From assembly GCF_014651035.1 (NCBI RefSeq), contig NZ_BMWC01000014.1:62001-126000 (forward strand): a DNA stretch of 64,000 nt, read 5' to 3'. Shown here one piece after another: positions 46,310 to 55,446 of this stretch. A program made the position numbers and the translations under genes. Below the pieces are notes generated by a model. The model was not told where the DNA came from. It saw only the letters and a list, made by a program, of their open reading frames with translations, and did no database searches. Source of the DNA: Streptomyces lomondensis. Its GTDB lineage: Bacteria; Actinomycetota; Actinomycetes; Streptomycetales; Streptomycetaceae. Each line of letters starts with the position of its first letter. Positions within the stretch are counted from its first letter, which is position 1.

Positions 46310-47260
46310 ATGAAGATCGTGATACCCGGCGGGACCGGCCAGGTCGGCACGGTCCTGAAGCGCGCGCTGAGCGCGGCGGGACATGACGTCGTGGTGCTCA
46401 GCAGACGCCCGGGACGGCAGGGCGAAGTGCACTGGGACGGCGCGACCCCGGGCCCCTGGACGAAGGAGATCGACGGCAGCGACGTCGTCGTCAACCTGGC
46501 CGGCCGCAGCGTGAACTGCCGCTACACCCCGGCCAACCTCAGGGAGATGATGGACTCGCGGGTCCACTCCGCCCGGGCCGTGGGCGAGGCGATTGCCACG
46601 ACCGCCCGGCCGCCTCGGGTCTGGCTCCAGATGAGCACCGCGACCGTCTACGCCCACCGCTTCGACGCGCCCCACGACGAGGCCACCGGTGTGATCGGCG
46701 GAGCCGAGCCCGACGTCCCCGGCTACTGGGCCTACAGCGTCGACATCGCCAAGGCCTGGGAGCGCGCACAGGAGGAGGCCGACACCCCGCACACCCGGAA
46801 GGTGGCCCTACGCGCCGCCATGGTGATGAGCCCCGACCGGGGCGGCGTCTTCGACGTCCTGCTGCGGCTGGCCCGGCTCGGCCTCGGCGGCCCGGTGGCC
46901 GGCGGAGCGCAGTACGTGTCGTGGATCCACGACCAGGACTTCGTCCGGGCGGTGGAGTTCCTCGTCGCCCGGGACGACCTCGACGGCCCGGTCAACCTCG
47001 CCGCTCCCGAGCCCCTGCCGCACCGCGCCTTCATGCGCGCCCTGCGCGCCGCGTGGGGTGTGCCGGTGGGCCTGCCCGCCACGCGCTGGATGGCCGAGGC
47101 GGGCGCCTTCGTCCTGCGCTCGGACACCGAACTGCTGCTGAAGAGCCGCCGTGTCGTCCCCGGCCGCCTCCTGGAGGCGGGCTTCACCTTCGACCGTCCT
47201 GCCTGGCCGGAGGCCGCGGACGACCTCGTACGGCGGCTGCGCGGCGGGCGCGCGAGGTGA
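46310..47260 (+). CDS. SDR epimerase, TIGR01777 family
   Basis: The 316-aa protein is an extended short-chain dehydrogenase of the TIGR01777/SulA-like nucleoside-diphosphate-sugar epimerase type. The NAD(P)-binding motif GGTGQVG is at residues 6-12, followed by VVNLAGRSVNCRYTP. The family C-terminal domain is visible in RDDLDGPVNLAAPEPLPHRA and LPATRWMAEAGAFVLRSDTE. In bacteria the substrate is unclear; some relatives act with cell-division or fatty-acid functions. ATG 46310 has GGGGGAGG 6 nt upstream. A palindrome covers its promoter, so a TetR-type repressor probably controls it; none is encoded in the vicinity. Confidence 0.88.
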   Translation: MKIVIPGGTGQVGTVLKRALSAAGHDVVVLSRRPGRQGEVHWDGATPGPWTKEIDGSDVVVNLAGRSVNCRYTPANLREMMDSRVHSARAVGEAIATTARPPRVWLQMSTATVYAHRFDAPHDEATGVIGGAEPDVPGYWAYSVDIAKAWERAQEEADTPHTRKVALRAAMVMSPDRGGVFDVLLRLARLGLGGPVAGGAQYVSWIHDQDFVRAVEFLVARDDLDGPVNLAAPEPLPHRAFMRALRAAWGVPVGLPATRWMAEAGAFVLRSDTELLLKSRRVVPGRLLEAGFTFDRPAWPEAADDLVRRLRGGRAR

Positions 47261-47267
47261 GCCCGGG

Positions 47268-48137
47268 TCAGGACTGGCCCTTGCCCTGCCTGCCCTGCTC
47301 CAGGGCCTTGCCGGTCATGTCGGTGACCTGCCCGGCCGGGGGCGCCTCCGCCTCCACCTCGGTGCCGAAGTCGGTGAACTCCATGAGCGTGCGCACCGTG
47401 ACCTTCCGCGGCGAGGACGACGCTTCGGCGGACCGCTGTGTCGACGCCGCGGGATCGAGGGTCATGTCGAACTGCTGCCGGCGCATACGGCCCTGCTCGT
47501 CGAGCCACACGTCCATCGGCAGAGTCGGACCGACCTGCCGGCGCAGGGCGTCGCCGTTCGGAAGCTCGGCGACGTCGACGGAGACGCGGTAGTGCGTGGT
47601 CTCGACGCCGTCGACGGTGGCCGTGCCCTTCTCCGTCACGTCCTTGTCGGTGATCGCCTTGGCGAACGCCGCGGACTGCGCCGGGTCGCTCACGGACTGG
47701 CCGCCGGACCCCTGCTGCGCGGCGACCTTGCCCAGGTCGATCCTGATCCACGGCTTGCCGCCCGGCGCCTGCCCCTTCGGCATCTTCTGGTACAGGACCT
47801 GGTCGACCACGCGCTGCTCGATCCGCTGCCCCTGCGCCGTGACCGTCAGGACGCTGTCGCCGTCGTCCAGGTCCACCACGCCCTGCCCGTCCGCGGTCGC
47901 CGAGGCGCCCTGCGCGGAGGTCCGCACCCGCAGCTTCACCCGGGCGGTGTCCTCCTCGGCCGTCCTGTCGTAGGCCGAGCGCACCGCCCGCGTGCCCTGC
48001 TCCTGCGCGCCGCCCTGCGTGGCGGAACCCCGAGCCCCGTCGCCCTTGTCGTCGCCGCAGCCGGCCAGCACCGTTCCCGCCAGGACTCCGGCGACGCCTA
48101 AGGCACAGACCTTCCTGCCGTTGCCTGCCCTGCCCAT
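47268..48137 (-). CDS. LolA-like lipoprotein
   Basis: The 289-aa protein has a lipobox (LAGTVLAGC) and a beta-rich domain of the DUF6612/LppX-like type: GQGVVDLDDGDSVLTVTAQ, QRVVDQVLYQKMPKG, KPWIRIDLGK, MDVWLDEQGRMRRQQFDMTL and VRTLMEFTDFGTEVEAEAPP. It probably binds or shuttles a lipid at the outer face of the membrane, or acts as a folding monitor. ATG 48137 follows GAGGAG by 8 nt. Its 3' end is 8 bp from the epimerase stop. It shares the general plan of the lipoprotein at 41851 but is longer. Confidence 0.85.
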   Translation of the reverse strand: MGRAGNGRKVCALGVAGVLAGTVLAGCGDDKGDGARGSATQGGAQEQGTRAVRSAYDRTAEEDTARVKLRVRTSAQGASATADGQGVVDLDDGDSVLTVTAQGQRIEQRVVDQVLYQKMPKGQAPGGKPWIRIDLGKVAAQQGSGGQSVSDPAQSAAFAKAITDKDVTEKGTATVDGVETTHYRVSVDVAELPNGDALRRQVGPTLPMDVWLDEQGRMRRQQFDMTLDPAASTQRSAEASSSPRKVTVRTLMEFTDFGTEVEAEAPPAGQVTDMTGKALEQGRQGKGQS

Positions 48138-48256
48138 CGGACCAGCTCCTCTCAGGTGTGTGGTGCGACCCAAGTGCCCATGCCTGGCATGAACACACGC
48201 GGGTGGCCGAGGAGTTGGTTTTCCGGGCGCATCGTGATGCGGGCGGTGCGGTCCCG

Positions 48257-48403
48257 TCAGCGGCGGCCGCGGAGCCTGCCGAGCAGGCGCTGGGCCTGGG
48301 CGCGCTTGCGGGGGTCGGCCGCCGCCCGCCGTGCCTGCTCGGCCGCCCGCCGCCCCTGCGGGCTGCGTGCGAACTGCTTGATGCGATTCAGCAATCCGGC
48401 CAT
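48257..48403 (-). CDS. 48-residue basic Streptomyces protein
   Basis: This short gene encodes 48 residues beginning MAGLLNRIKQFARSPQGRRA and ending RLLGRLRGRR, strongly basic and helical. I recall a family of similar 45-60 residue proteins across Streptomyces (start with MAGLLxRIKxFxRSPQG), function unknown. ATG 48403 has GAAGGAAGG 7 nt upstream, a convincing site. It could bind nucleic acid or membranes. It lies divergent from the Ala-rich gene at 48543 over 139 bp. Confidence 0.8.
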   Translation of the reverse strand: MAGLLNRIKQFARSPQGRRAAEQARRAAADPRKRAQAQRLLGRLRGRR

Positions 48404-48542
48404 GACGTACCTTCCTTCGTTTCCTGACGTCGTTCTGTCATTAGCTCGCCTACCCCTGCGACGACCTGCTCAGGCACGCGCCCGCCCGGTCGGCGCGCGA
48501 CCGAACGTGTTTGCCGCCGGAGCCAGGGGCAAGTCGGTGTCC

Positions 48543-48971
48543 ATGACTGAAGAGAACAAGCGCACGAATCAGAAGCCGACCACCATACGGACGACGGAGT
48601 CCAAGGCCCGCCGCACGGCGGACAAGGCGACCGCGCCGGCGTCCCAGGCCGCGAAGCGCGCGGCGGGCAAGGCCGATGACGCGGCGTCAGCGGTCACGTC
48701 CGGCGTCGACCGCTCGGCCGAGACGGCGAAGGCGGCCGCGCAGACGGCGGCCCGGAGCGTCGAGGCGGGCCGCCAGGCGGTCGTCGCCGCCTCGGGCCAG
48801 GTCGCGGCCACGGCCAGGACCGCCTGGACGGTCATCGCCCAGCGCAAGCTCGTCGCCGCGGGCGTCGGAGCCGGCATCACCGCCCTGAGCGCCGCCTCGT
48901 ACGCCGTGGGGCGCCGCGCGGAACGCGGCACGCACGGCCCGCTCACCCGGCTCACCGGCGGGCGGATCTGA
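48543..48971 (+). CDS. Ala-rich coiled-coil protein with C-terminal membrane anchor
   Basis: The 142-aa protein has a charged N-terminus, a long Ala/Lys/Thr-rich helix typical of coiled coils (KARRTADKATAPASQAAKRA, SAETAKAAAQTAARSVEAGR), and one membrane segment (KLVAAGVGAGITALSAASYA) followed by RRAERG. The design resembles phasin-like or LEA-like envelope stress proteins, but no family is certain. ATG 48543 lacks a strong ribosome binding site; a GTG two codons earlier is possible. Two hairpins follow (48976 and 49026). Confidence 0.72.
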   Translation: MTEENKRTNQKPTTIRTTESKARRTADKATAPASQAAKRAAGKADDAASAVTSGVDRSAETAKAAAQTAARSVEAGRQAVVAASGQVAATARTAWTVIAQRKLVAAGVGAGITALSAASYAVGRRAERGTHGPLTRLTGGRI

Positions 48972-48975
48972 CCGC

Positions 48976-49000
48976 GGCCGGCACGTCCGGCGTGCCGGCC
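48976..49000 (+). terminator. hairpin after Ala-rich gene
   Basis: GGCCGGCACG and its complement (10 bp) flank a 5-nt loop, 5 bp after the stop. A second hairpin (ACCACCGGG-TGT-CCCGGTGGT, 49026-49046) follows closely. Confidence 0.7.
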
Positions 49001-49200
49001 ACGAGGGGAGCAGGCGGCGCGGCGCACCACCGGGTGTCCCGGTGGTCCGTAGCGCCGCCCTCTCGCGGTGCGACACCTCCGTCTTCGTGGCGCGGCCCAC
49101 ACCTCCGGCCTCCGCGGCGCCGCCCCCTCGCGCGTCACCGCTGTGACGAGGAAGGATGAGAGCGCACACGAAGGATCAACCCATGCGGAGGAGCGGGCCC

Positions 49201-50841
<1,641 letters not shown>

Positions 50842-50854
50842 GCACCGGCACGGC

Positions 50855-50888
50855 ACGGCCCGGGCCACCGTCACGTGGCCCGGGCCGT
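50855..50888. terminator. bidirectional hairpin between pgm and DUF5949 gene
   Basis: A perfect 14-bp stem (ACGGCCCGGGCCAC and its complement) with a 6-nt loop lies in the 54-bp gap between two convergent genes. Confidence 0.85.
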
Positions 50889-50895
50889 ACGGGCG

Positions 50896-51387
50896 TCAGC
50901 CGCGCAGGCTGCGGGCGGGCAGCACGACGTGCGCCGCCGACGTGAGCACGTCCTCGTCGGAGGTGAAGGCGGCCAGCGTCTCGAGGTCCCCGGGTTCGGC
51001 GCCCTCCGGCCACGGGCGGGTGGCGAAGATGAGGTAGACGTACCCGAGTTCGGCCACGGCCTTCATCCAGGTCTCCGGCGGGACGAACTGCCACTTGAGG
51101 TGCCGCACGGTGAGGACGGCCGACCCGGGCACGACGAGCAGACTCACCGGCAGACTCGGCCGCTGGGTCGCGTGGACGAGGCCTTCGCCCACGGGGAGCC
51201 CGACGCCGGCCAGCAGCTGCTCGATGGCCTTCGCCGTGGCCTCCGGACCGTTCGCGCCGTCTCCGAGGGAGCAGGCCAGGAGGTAGGGGACGTCCCCGTC
51301 GGGGGTCGTGCCCCGCCAGGACAGGAGGACGAGGGAGACCAGGTCGTCGGTGTGCACGGACTGCGTTTCGGGTGAGATCGAGGTCAC
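50896..51387 (-). CDS. DUF5949 family protein
   Basis: The 163-aa protein resembles the Streptomyces DUF5949 family: LVSLVLLSWRGTTPDGDVPYL near the start (read as two shorter parts), PVSLLVVPGSAVLTVRHLKW in the middle and YVYLIFATRPWPEG near the end. It is a soluble mixed alpha/beta protein, possibly of a Bet v 1 or hotdog-like fold; the role is unknown. ATG 51387 starts it. It is divergent from the zinc-ribbon gene over 154 bp and converges on pgm. Confidence 0.8.
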   Translation of the reverse strand: MTSISPETQSVHTDDLVSLVLLSWRGTTPDGDVPYLLACSLGDGANGPEATAKAIEQLLAGVGLPVGEGLVHATQRPSLPVSLLVVPGSAVLTVRHLKWQFVPPETWMKAVAELGYVYLIFATRPWPEGAEPGDLETLAAFTSDEDVLTSAAHVVLPARSLRG

Positions 51388-51541
51388 CGCGGAACCGTAT
51401 CCGCGTGCCGGACGCCCCCCGGTCCGCTGTCACCCGCCCGGACCACACGCCGCCGGGCTCTCCACACGAACGAGGGGCGCGCGCATCGGACGCCGCGATA
51501 CAGGACACTGGAGAAAGATCCGACCCGGGAAGGACCGACAC

Positions 51542-51823
51542 GTGATCATTTTTGGCACCAAGGGCTACCTGTACCAGCTGGCGATACTGACGCTGGTGTG
51601 CGGCCAGTGCGGCAACCCCGCCGCGCACACGCTCAGGAAACGCGTCACGAAGTTCACGCTGTTCTTCGTGCCGCTGTTCCCGATCTCGACGAAGTACCAG
51701 ACGCAGTGCACCTTCTGCGGCGCGGAACAGAAGCTGACCAAGGAGCAGGCCGAGCAGCTGCAGGCGCAGGGCGCGGGCGGCCAGGCGCACGGGCAGCCGC
51801 AGCAGCAGCACGACCGGTTCTGA
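51542..51823 (+). CDS. zinc-ribbon domain protein
   Basis: The 93-aa protein has two CxxC pairs: CGQC at about residue 20 and CTFC near 56, which together form a zinc ribbon. Between them lies LFFVPLFPISTKYQTQC, the motif of the zinc-ribbon family often found near membranes (YLYQLAILTLVCGQC at the start is hydrophobic). The C-terminus is Gln/Gly-rich (GQPQQQHDRF). GTG 51542 has AGGA 7 nt upstream. The partner protein is unknown. Confidence 0.85.
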   Translation: MIIFGTKGYLYQLAILTLVCGQCGNPAAHTLRKRVTKFTLFFVPLFPISTKYQTQCTFCGAEQKLTKEQAEQLQAQGAGGQAHGQPQQQHDRF

Positions 51824-51854
51824 TCCCGGCGGGCCGGGCCGGCGGAGGCGTTGC

Positions 51855-52052
51855 TCAGCCCGTCGCGAGCAGCTCTTCCGCCAGACCCAGCTGCCGCCGG
51901 AAGGCCTCCCGCCCCGGGTCCGTCGGCCGCACCACGCGGGAGCCGTCGGCGTGCACCAGCCAGGACGCCCGCAGCGCGCGGCCGAACAGGGCCGCGGCCA
52001 CAACTCCCGCCACGACCACGGCCCGGCCCCCGAACTCGGCCACGGTTTCCAC
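51855..52052 (-). CDS. small predicted membrane protein
   Basis: A 65-aa frame starting at GTG 52052 (METVAEFGGRAVVVAGVVAA) has one hydrophobic helix, then LVHADGSRVVRPTDPGREAF and a Leu-rich end (RQLGLAEELLATG). The frame and third-base bias suggest a real small gene. There is no strong ribosome binding site, and no family is recognised. It converges on the zinc-ribbon gene 32 bp away. Confidence 0.5.
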   Translation of the reverse strand: METVAEFGGRAVVVAGVVAAALFGRALRASWLVHADGSRVVRPTDPGREAFRRQLGLAEELLATG

Positions 52053-52328
52053 TCGGAGACGGCCGGGACCGCCGCCCCCGCCGCCTGCCCCGCGCCGCGT
52101 CCCGTACCGGTTACGGCGATCAGCTCACGGCCCTCCCACACCCCGACCCGACGGAACGGCACGGTCCGCCGGAAGAAGGCCCGCCGGCGCCGCCGGTACG
52201 TGGTACACGCCACTGATCAGATCCCATGTGGCAACCGCGGCATGCCGGGTACTCGTCGCACCGAGCCCGGACCTGTGTGTGGGCCGATGGGCCTCCCGCA
52301 GTCGATCAGAGAAAACGGAGGCATACAG

Positions 52329-52805
52329 ATGAGCACCGTCAAGGAAACCGTGGAAGTCGACGTCCCGCTGCACACCGCCTACAACCAGTGGACCCAGTTC
52401 GAGGAGTTCCCGAACTTCATGGAAGGCGTCGAGGAGGTCAGGCAGCTCGACGACCGCCACAACCACTGGACCACCAAGATCGGCGGAGTACGGCGCGAGT
52501 TCGACACGGAGATCGTCGACCAGCTGCCCGACGAGCGGGTCACGTGGCGCACGACCAGCGGAGACACCAACCAGAGGGGCTCCGTCCGCTTCGAGCGCGT
52601 GGACGACACCCACACCCGGGTCGAGCTCGTGATGGACGTCGAGCCCAGCGGAGCGGTGGAGAAGGCCGCGGACATGATCGGCACGATCGACCGGCGGATC
52701 AAGGGCGACATGAAGCGCTTCAAGCAGTACATCGAGGAGCGCGGAGACGAGTCCGGCGCCTGGCGCGGACGCATCCGGCCGGGCGGCACCGGCCCCGCCC
52801 TCTGA
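52329..52805 (+). CDS. SRPBCC family protein, paralogue of 22489-22938
   Basis: The 158-aa protein has the SRPBCC fold: VEVDVPLHTAYNQWTQFEEF, HWTTKIGGVRREFDTEIVDQ and LPDERVTWRTTSGD. It is closely similar over its whole length to the protein at 22489-22938. It differs by a longer C-terminal tail (RIRPGGTGPAL) and a shifted set of pocket residues. ATG 52329 follows CGGAGG by 7 nt. It is monocistronic, ended by a hairpin at 52831. Ligand and role unknown. Confidence 0.88.
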   Translation: MSTVKETVEVDVPLHTAYNQWTQFEEFPNFMEGVEEVRQLDDRHNHWTTKIGGVRREFDTEIVDQLPDERVTWRTTSGDTNQRGSVRFERVDDTHTRVELVMDVEPSGAVEKAADMIGTIDRRIKGDMKRFKQYIEERGDESGAWRGRIRPGGTGPAL

Positions 52806-52830
52806 CCCGCACGCAGCTCCTCCGTCCCGG

Positions 52831-52857
52831 ACCCGGCCTCCACCATGGAGGCCGGGT
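52831..52857 (+). terminator. hairpin with T-rich tail after SRPBCC gene
   Basis: ACCCGGCCTCC and its complement (11 bp) flank a 5-nt loop, followed by TCTTCC. It starts 25 bp after the stop. Confidence 0.75.
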
Positions 52858-53037
52858 TCTTCCGTGCCCGCGTGTGCCCCACGCGAAGAGCGTGTGACGT
52901 TTCGGCCATCGTGGTGACATGCACCTGTCCATATCGGTCTCCTGGTGGCACGCTGCCCTCTGGCTGTCCGCAGCGACACCCCTGCCTGACCGGGCGGACG
53001 GACCCTCCGCCCGGCCCCCACAGCAGAAGGAGACCGC

Positions 53038-54045
53038 GTGATAGGCAGACCCCGTAGCCTCCGCTCGTCCCGCCGCGGCGCGCCCGTGCGCCGCACCGTC
53101 CTCGGCGCACTCGCCGGCATCGCCGCCCTGCTGGCGACCGGCGTCACCGCCGCACCGGCGAGCGCCGCGCCCGAACCGGGAGCGATGGCACCCTCGGCGC
53201 AGGAACGCGCCCGCGCCTTCTGGACCCCGCAGCGGATGCGCGAGGCCACCCCGCTCGACGTCCTGTCCGTCGACCGCTCCGACGTGCGGGCGTCGGCACC
53301 GCGCAAGGGCAAGGCGACCGTCATCGCTCCCAGCGCCGCCGCCTCCGCCGTGGGACCCCTGGCGATTCCCCACAGTGGCGGACCCTGGTCCGGCGGGGGA
53401 GCGGTGGTCAAGACCGCGGGCCGGGTGTTCTTCACCTACCAGGGCCGCACCGCCTCCTGCTCCGGCAACGCCGTCACCAGCGCCAACAAGAGCACCGTGC
53501 TCACCGCCGGGCACTGCGTGAAGATGCAGGGGGCCTGGCACACCAACTGGGTGTTCGTGCCCGGCTACCACGACGGGCAGGCCCCGTACGGCACGTGGAC
53601 GGCGTCCAAGACCCTGTCCACGCCGCAGTGGACGGCCAGTGAGGACATCAACTACGACGTCGGCGCGGCCGTGGTCGCCCCGCTCGACGGAAAGAAGCTG
53701 ACCGATGTCGTCGGCGGCCAGGGGCTCGCCTTCAACTCCGGCTACAACAAGGCCATGTACGCCTTCGGCTTCCCGGCCGCCGCGCCGTACGACGGCTCGA
53801 AGTTCATCTACTGCAGCGGCACCACCTACCGGGACTTCCTGCTCTCCAGCGACCACGGTCTGACCTGCGACATGACCGGCGGCTCCAGCGGAGGCCCGTG
53901 GTTCACCCAGTTCAACGAGGCGACCGGGACCGGGCTCCAGTCCTCGGTCAACAGCTTCAAGTACAACTTCCTGCCCAACGCCATGTACGGCCCGTACTTC
54001 GGCGCCGACGCGCAGAACCTGTACCAGAGCGCCCAGTCGTCCTGA
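53038..54045 (+). CDS. secreted trypsin-like serine protease
   Basis: The 335-aa protein has an Arg-rich signal peptide (RRTVLGALAGIAALLATGVT), a propeptide to about residue 110, and a chymotrypsin-fold domain. The triad is readable: His in LTAGHCV, Asp in INYDVGAAVV and Ser in GGSSGGPWF. The GGSSGGPW version and the overall length place it with the glutamyl-endopeptidase/V8-like or trypsin-like peptidase group of Streptomyces. GTG 53038 follows AAGGAG by 5 nt. Terminators flank it on both sides, so it is a single-gene unit. Its targets are probably environmental proteins or its own propeptide. Confidence 0.9.
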   Translation: MIGRPRSLRSSRRGAPVRRTVLGALAGIAALLATGVTAAPASAAPEPGAMAPSAQERARAFWTPQRMREATPLDVLSVDRSDVRASAPRKGKATVIAPSAAASAVGPLAIPHSGGPWSGGGAVVKTAGRVFFTYQGRTASCSGNAVTSANKSTVLTAGHCVKMQGAWHTNWVFVPGYHDGQAPYGTWTASKTLSTPQWTASEDINYDVGAAVVAPLDGKKLTDVVGGQGLAFNSGYNKAMYAFGFPAAAPYDGSKFIYCSGTTYRDFLLSSDHGLTCDMTGGSSGGPWFTQFNEATGTGLQSSVNSFKYNFLPNAMYGPYFGADAQNLYQSAQSS

Positions 54046-54060
54046 TCCACCGCCCGACCG

Positions 54061-54104
54061 GGAGCCGGGTCCTGCGCCGCACCACCGGCGGAGGACCCGG
54101 CTCC
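54061..54104 (+). terminator. hairpin after secreted protease gene
   Basis: GGAGCCGGGTCC (54061-54072) pairs with GGACCCGGCTCC (54093-54104), with the loop able to extend pairing further. It starts 16 bp after the protease stop. Confidence 0.75.
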
Positions 54105-54142
54105 GGCCATGCCTACGACGATCCGCGGCGACGGTAAACCCG

Positions 54143-54170
54143 TTGCGCTGACCAGCGGTTACGGCACAAT
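54143..54170 (+). promoter_or_regulatory. promoter of the NADAR gene, leaderless type
   Basis: TTGCGC (54143-54148) and CACAAT (54165-54170) are spaced 16 bp apart; the -10 box ends 6 nt before ATG 54177. There is no ribosome binding site, consistent with a leaderless mRNA. Confidence 0.55.
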
Positions 54171-54176
54171 GCCGGA

Positions 54177-55307
54177 ATGATCGGCAACCGGATCACCTAC
54201 CGCACGGCGGACGGCGTTCGCGTCCCCGGAACCTGGCGCCACGCCTTCATCCGCAACGGCGACTACTTCCTGACCGACCTGTTCATCTATGCGGACGGGC
54301 TGATCGACTGCTGGGGCCTGGTCACCCTGGAGGAGTTCGAGGAGAAGCTGCGGTGCGGCTGGGTCGCCACCGAACTCCCGGACGGCGCCCGGGCGTCCGG
54401 CCACCAGCTGGCCTCCTGGCGGTTCGGCGAGCCGCGCACCCGGTACACCCCCGAACTGCTGCTCGCCGAGATCCGCGACACCATCGACGAGCTCAACGGG
54501 CGCCCGGACTCGACGGACCGGTGCCTGGCCGCCGTCGACGTGTTCCTCGCCGATCGGACCGAGGAGAACCGGGCCACCGCCCGCGCCGCCTACCACGCCA
54601 TCCCGGAGACCCGACGCCTCTACGCCCTCGGCGACATGGACCGCAAGGACGAGCCGCTCCAGGTCCTGGTGACCGGACCCGGCGGACACCTGGAGGACCT
54701 GCCCGACGAACCGGTCACGCAGGAGGAGTACGACGAAGCGGTCGCCTACTTCGAGGACCGGGCGAAGTGGCTGGCCGAACGCCCCGCACGCGTCCCGGCG
54801 GACGGCCCCGCGACCCCCACCGCCCCCGCGATCCACCTTTACCAGAGCTACCCCCTCAGGCCCTCGGACGACCCGGGCACCAAGGCCCTGCGCAACGAGT
54901 TCCCCGCGCCCTTGCTGGTCGACGGCGCCACCTACCCCACGGTCACACACGCGTACTGGGCCCTCTCCACCGCCGACCCCGGCGCCCGGACCGCCGTCCG
55001 GGAAGCGGAGACGACGTTCGCCGCCCGCGACGCGGCCGCCGGCGTCCCCCGGCGCGACGGCTGGGAACAGGCCCGGACCGCGGTCATGACCTCCCTGCTG
55101 AGGGCCAAGTACACCCAGCACCCGGCTCTCGCCCGGGTCCTCCTGGACACGGCCGACGCGACACTCGTCTACGACGACTCGGACTCCGACTACTGGGGCG
55201 ACCGGGGAGGCCGCGGCCGGAACTGGACCGGCCGCCTCCTGGAACTCGTCCGCTCCGAACTCCACGCCGAGCAGGCGGGGATCATCCTTCCGGCACCCCC
55301 CGCATAG
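54177..55307 (+). CDS. NADAR domain protein with N-terminal unknown domain
   Basis: The 376-aa protein has a C-terminal NADAR (YbiA/DUF1768) domain, about residues 215-370. Evidence is an N-terminal YQSYPLRPSDDPG in place of the common SNF strand, TYPTVTHAYWALSTADPGAR and the late ATLVYDDSDSDYWGDRGGRG followed by NWTGRLLELVRSEL. NADAR proteins hydrolyse N-glycosidic bonds or remove ADP-ribose from guanine. The N-terminal about 200 residues (RITYRTADGVRVPGTWRHAF, DLFIYADGLIDCWG) resemble a small beta domain I cannot name. No DarT-like toxin lies beside it. It starts at ATG 54177 with a promoter directly upstream and no leader. Confidence 0.8.
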   Translation: MIGNRITYRTADGVRVPGTWRHAFIRNGDYFLTDLFIYADGLIDCWGLVTLEEFEEKLRCGWVATELPDGARASGHQLASWRFGEPRTRYTPELLLAEIRDTIDELNGRPDSTDRCLAAVDVFLADRTEENRATARAAYHAIPETRRLYALGDMDRKDEPLQVLVTGPGGHLEDLPDEPVTQEEYDEAVAYFEDRAKWLAERPARVPADGPATPTAPAIHLYQSYPLRPSDDPGTKALRNEFPAPLLVDGATYPTVTHAYWALSTADPGARTAVREAETTFAARDAAAGVPRRDGWEQARTAVMTSLLRAKYTQHPALARVLLDTADATLVYDDSDSDYWGDRGGRGRNWTGRLLELVRSELHAEQAGIILPAPPA

Positions 55308-55446
55308 CAGGCCGGCGAGGCACCCTCCGACACCTCAGGGAGTCAACCGCCCACCGGATGTCGTTTGTCGACGCCCCTGACTGGCATCTCCTGGACCCGG
55401 GAGCAACCTTCGCGTCGCTCGGAGGTCTTCCCTTCTGGAGGTGGCC

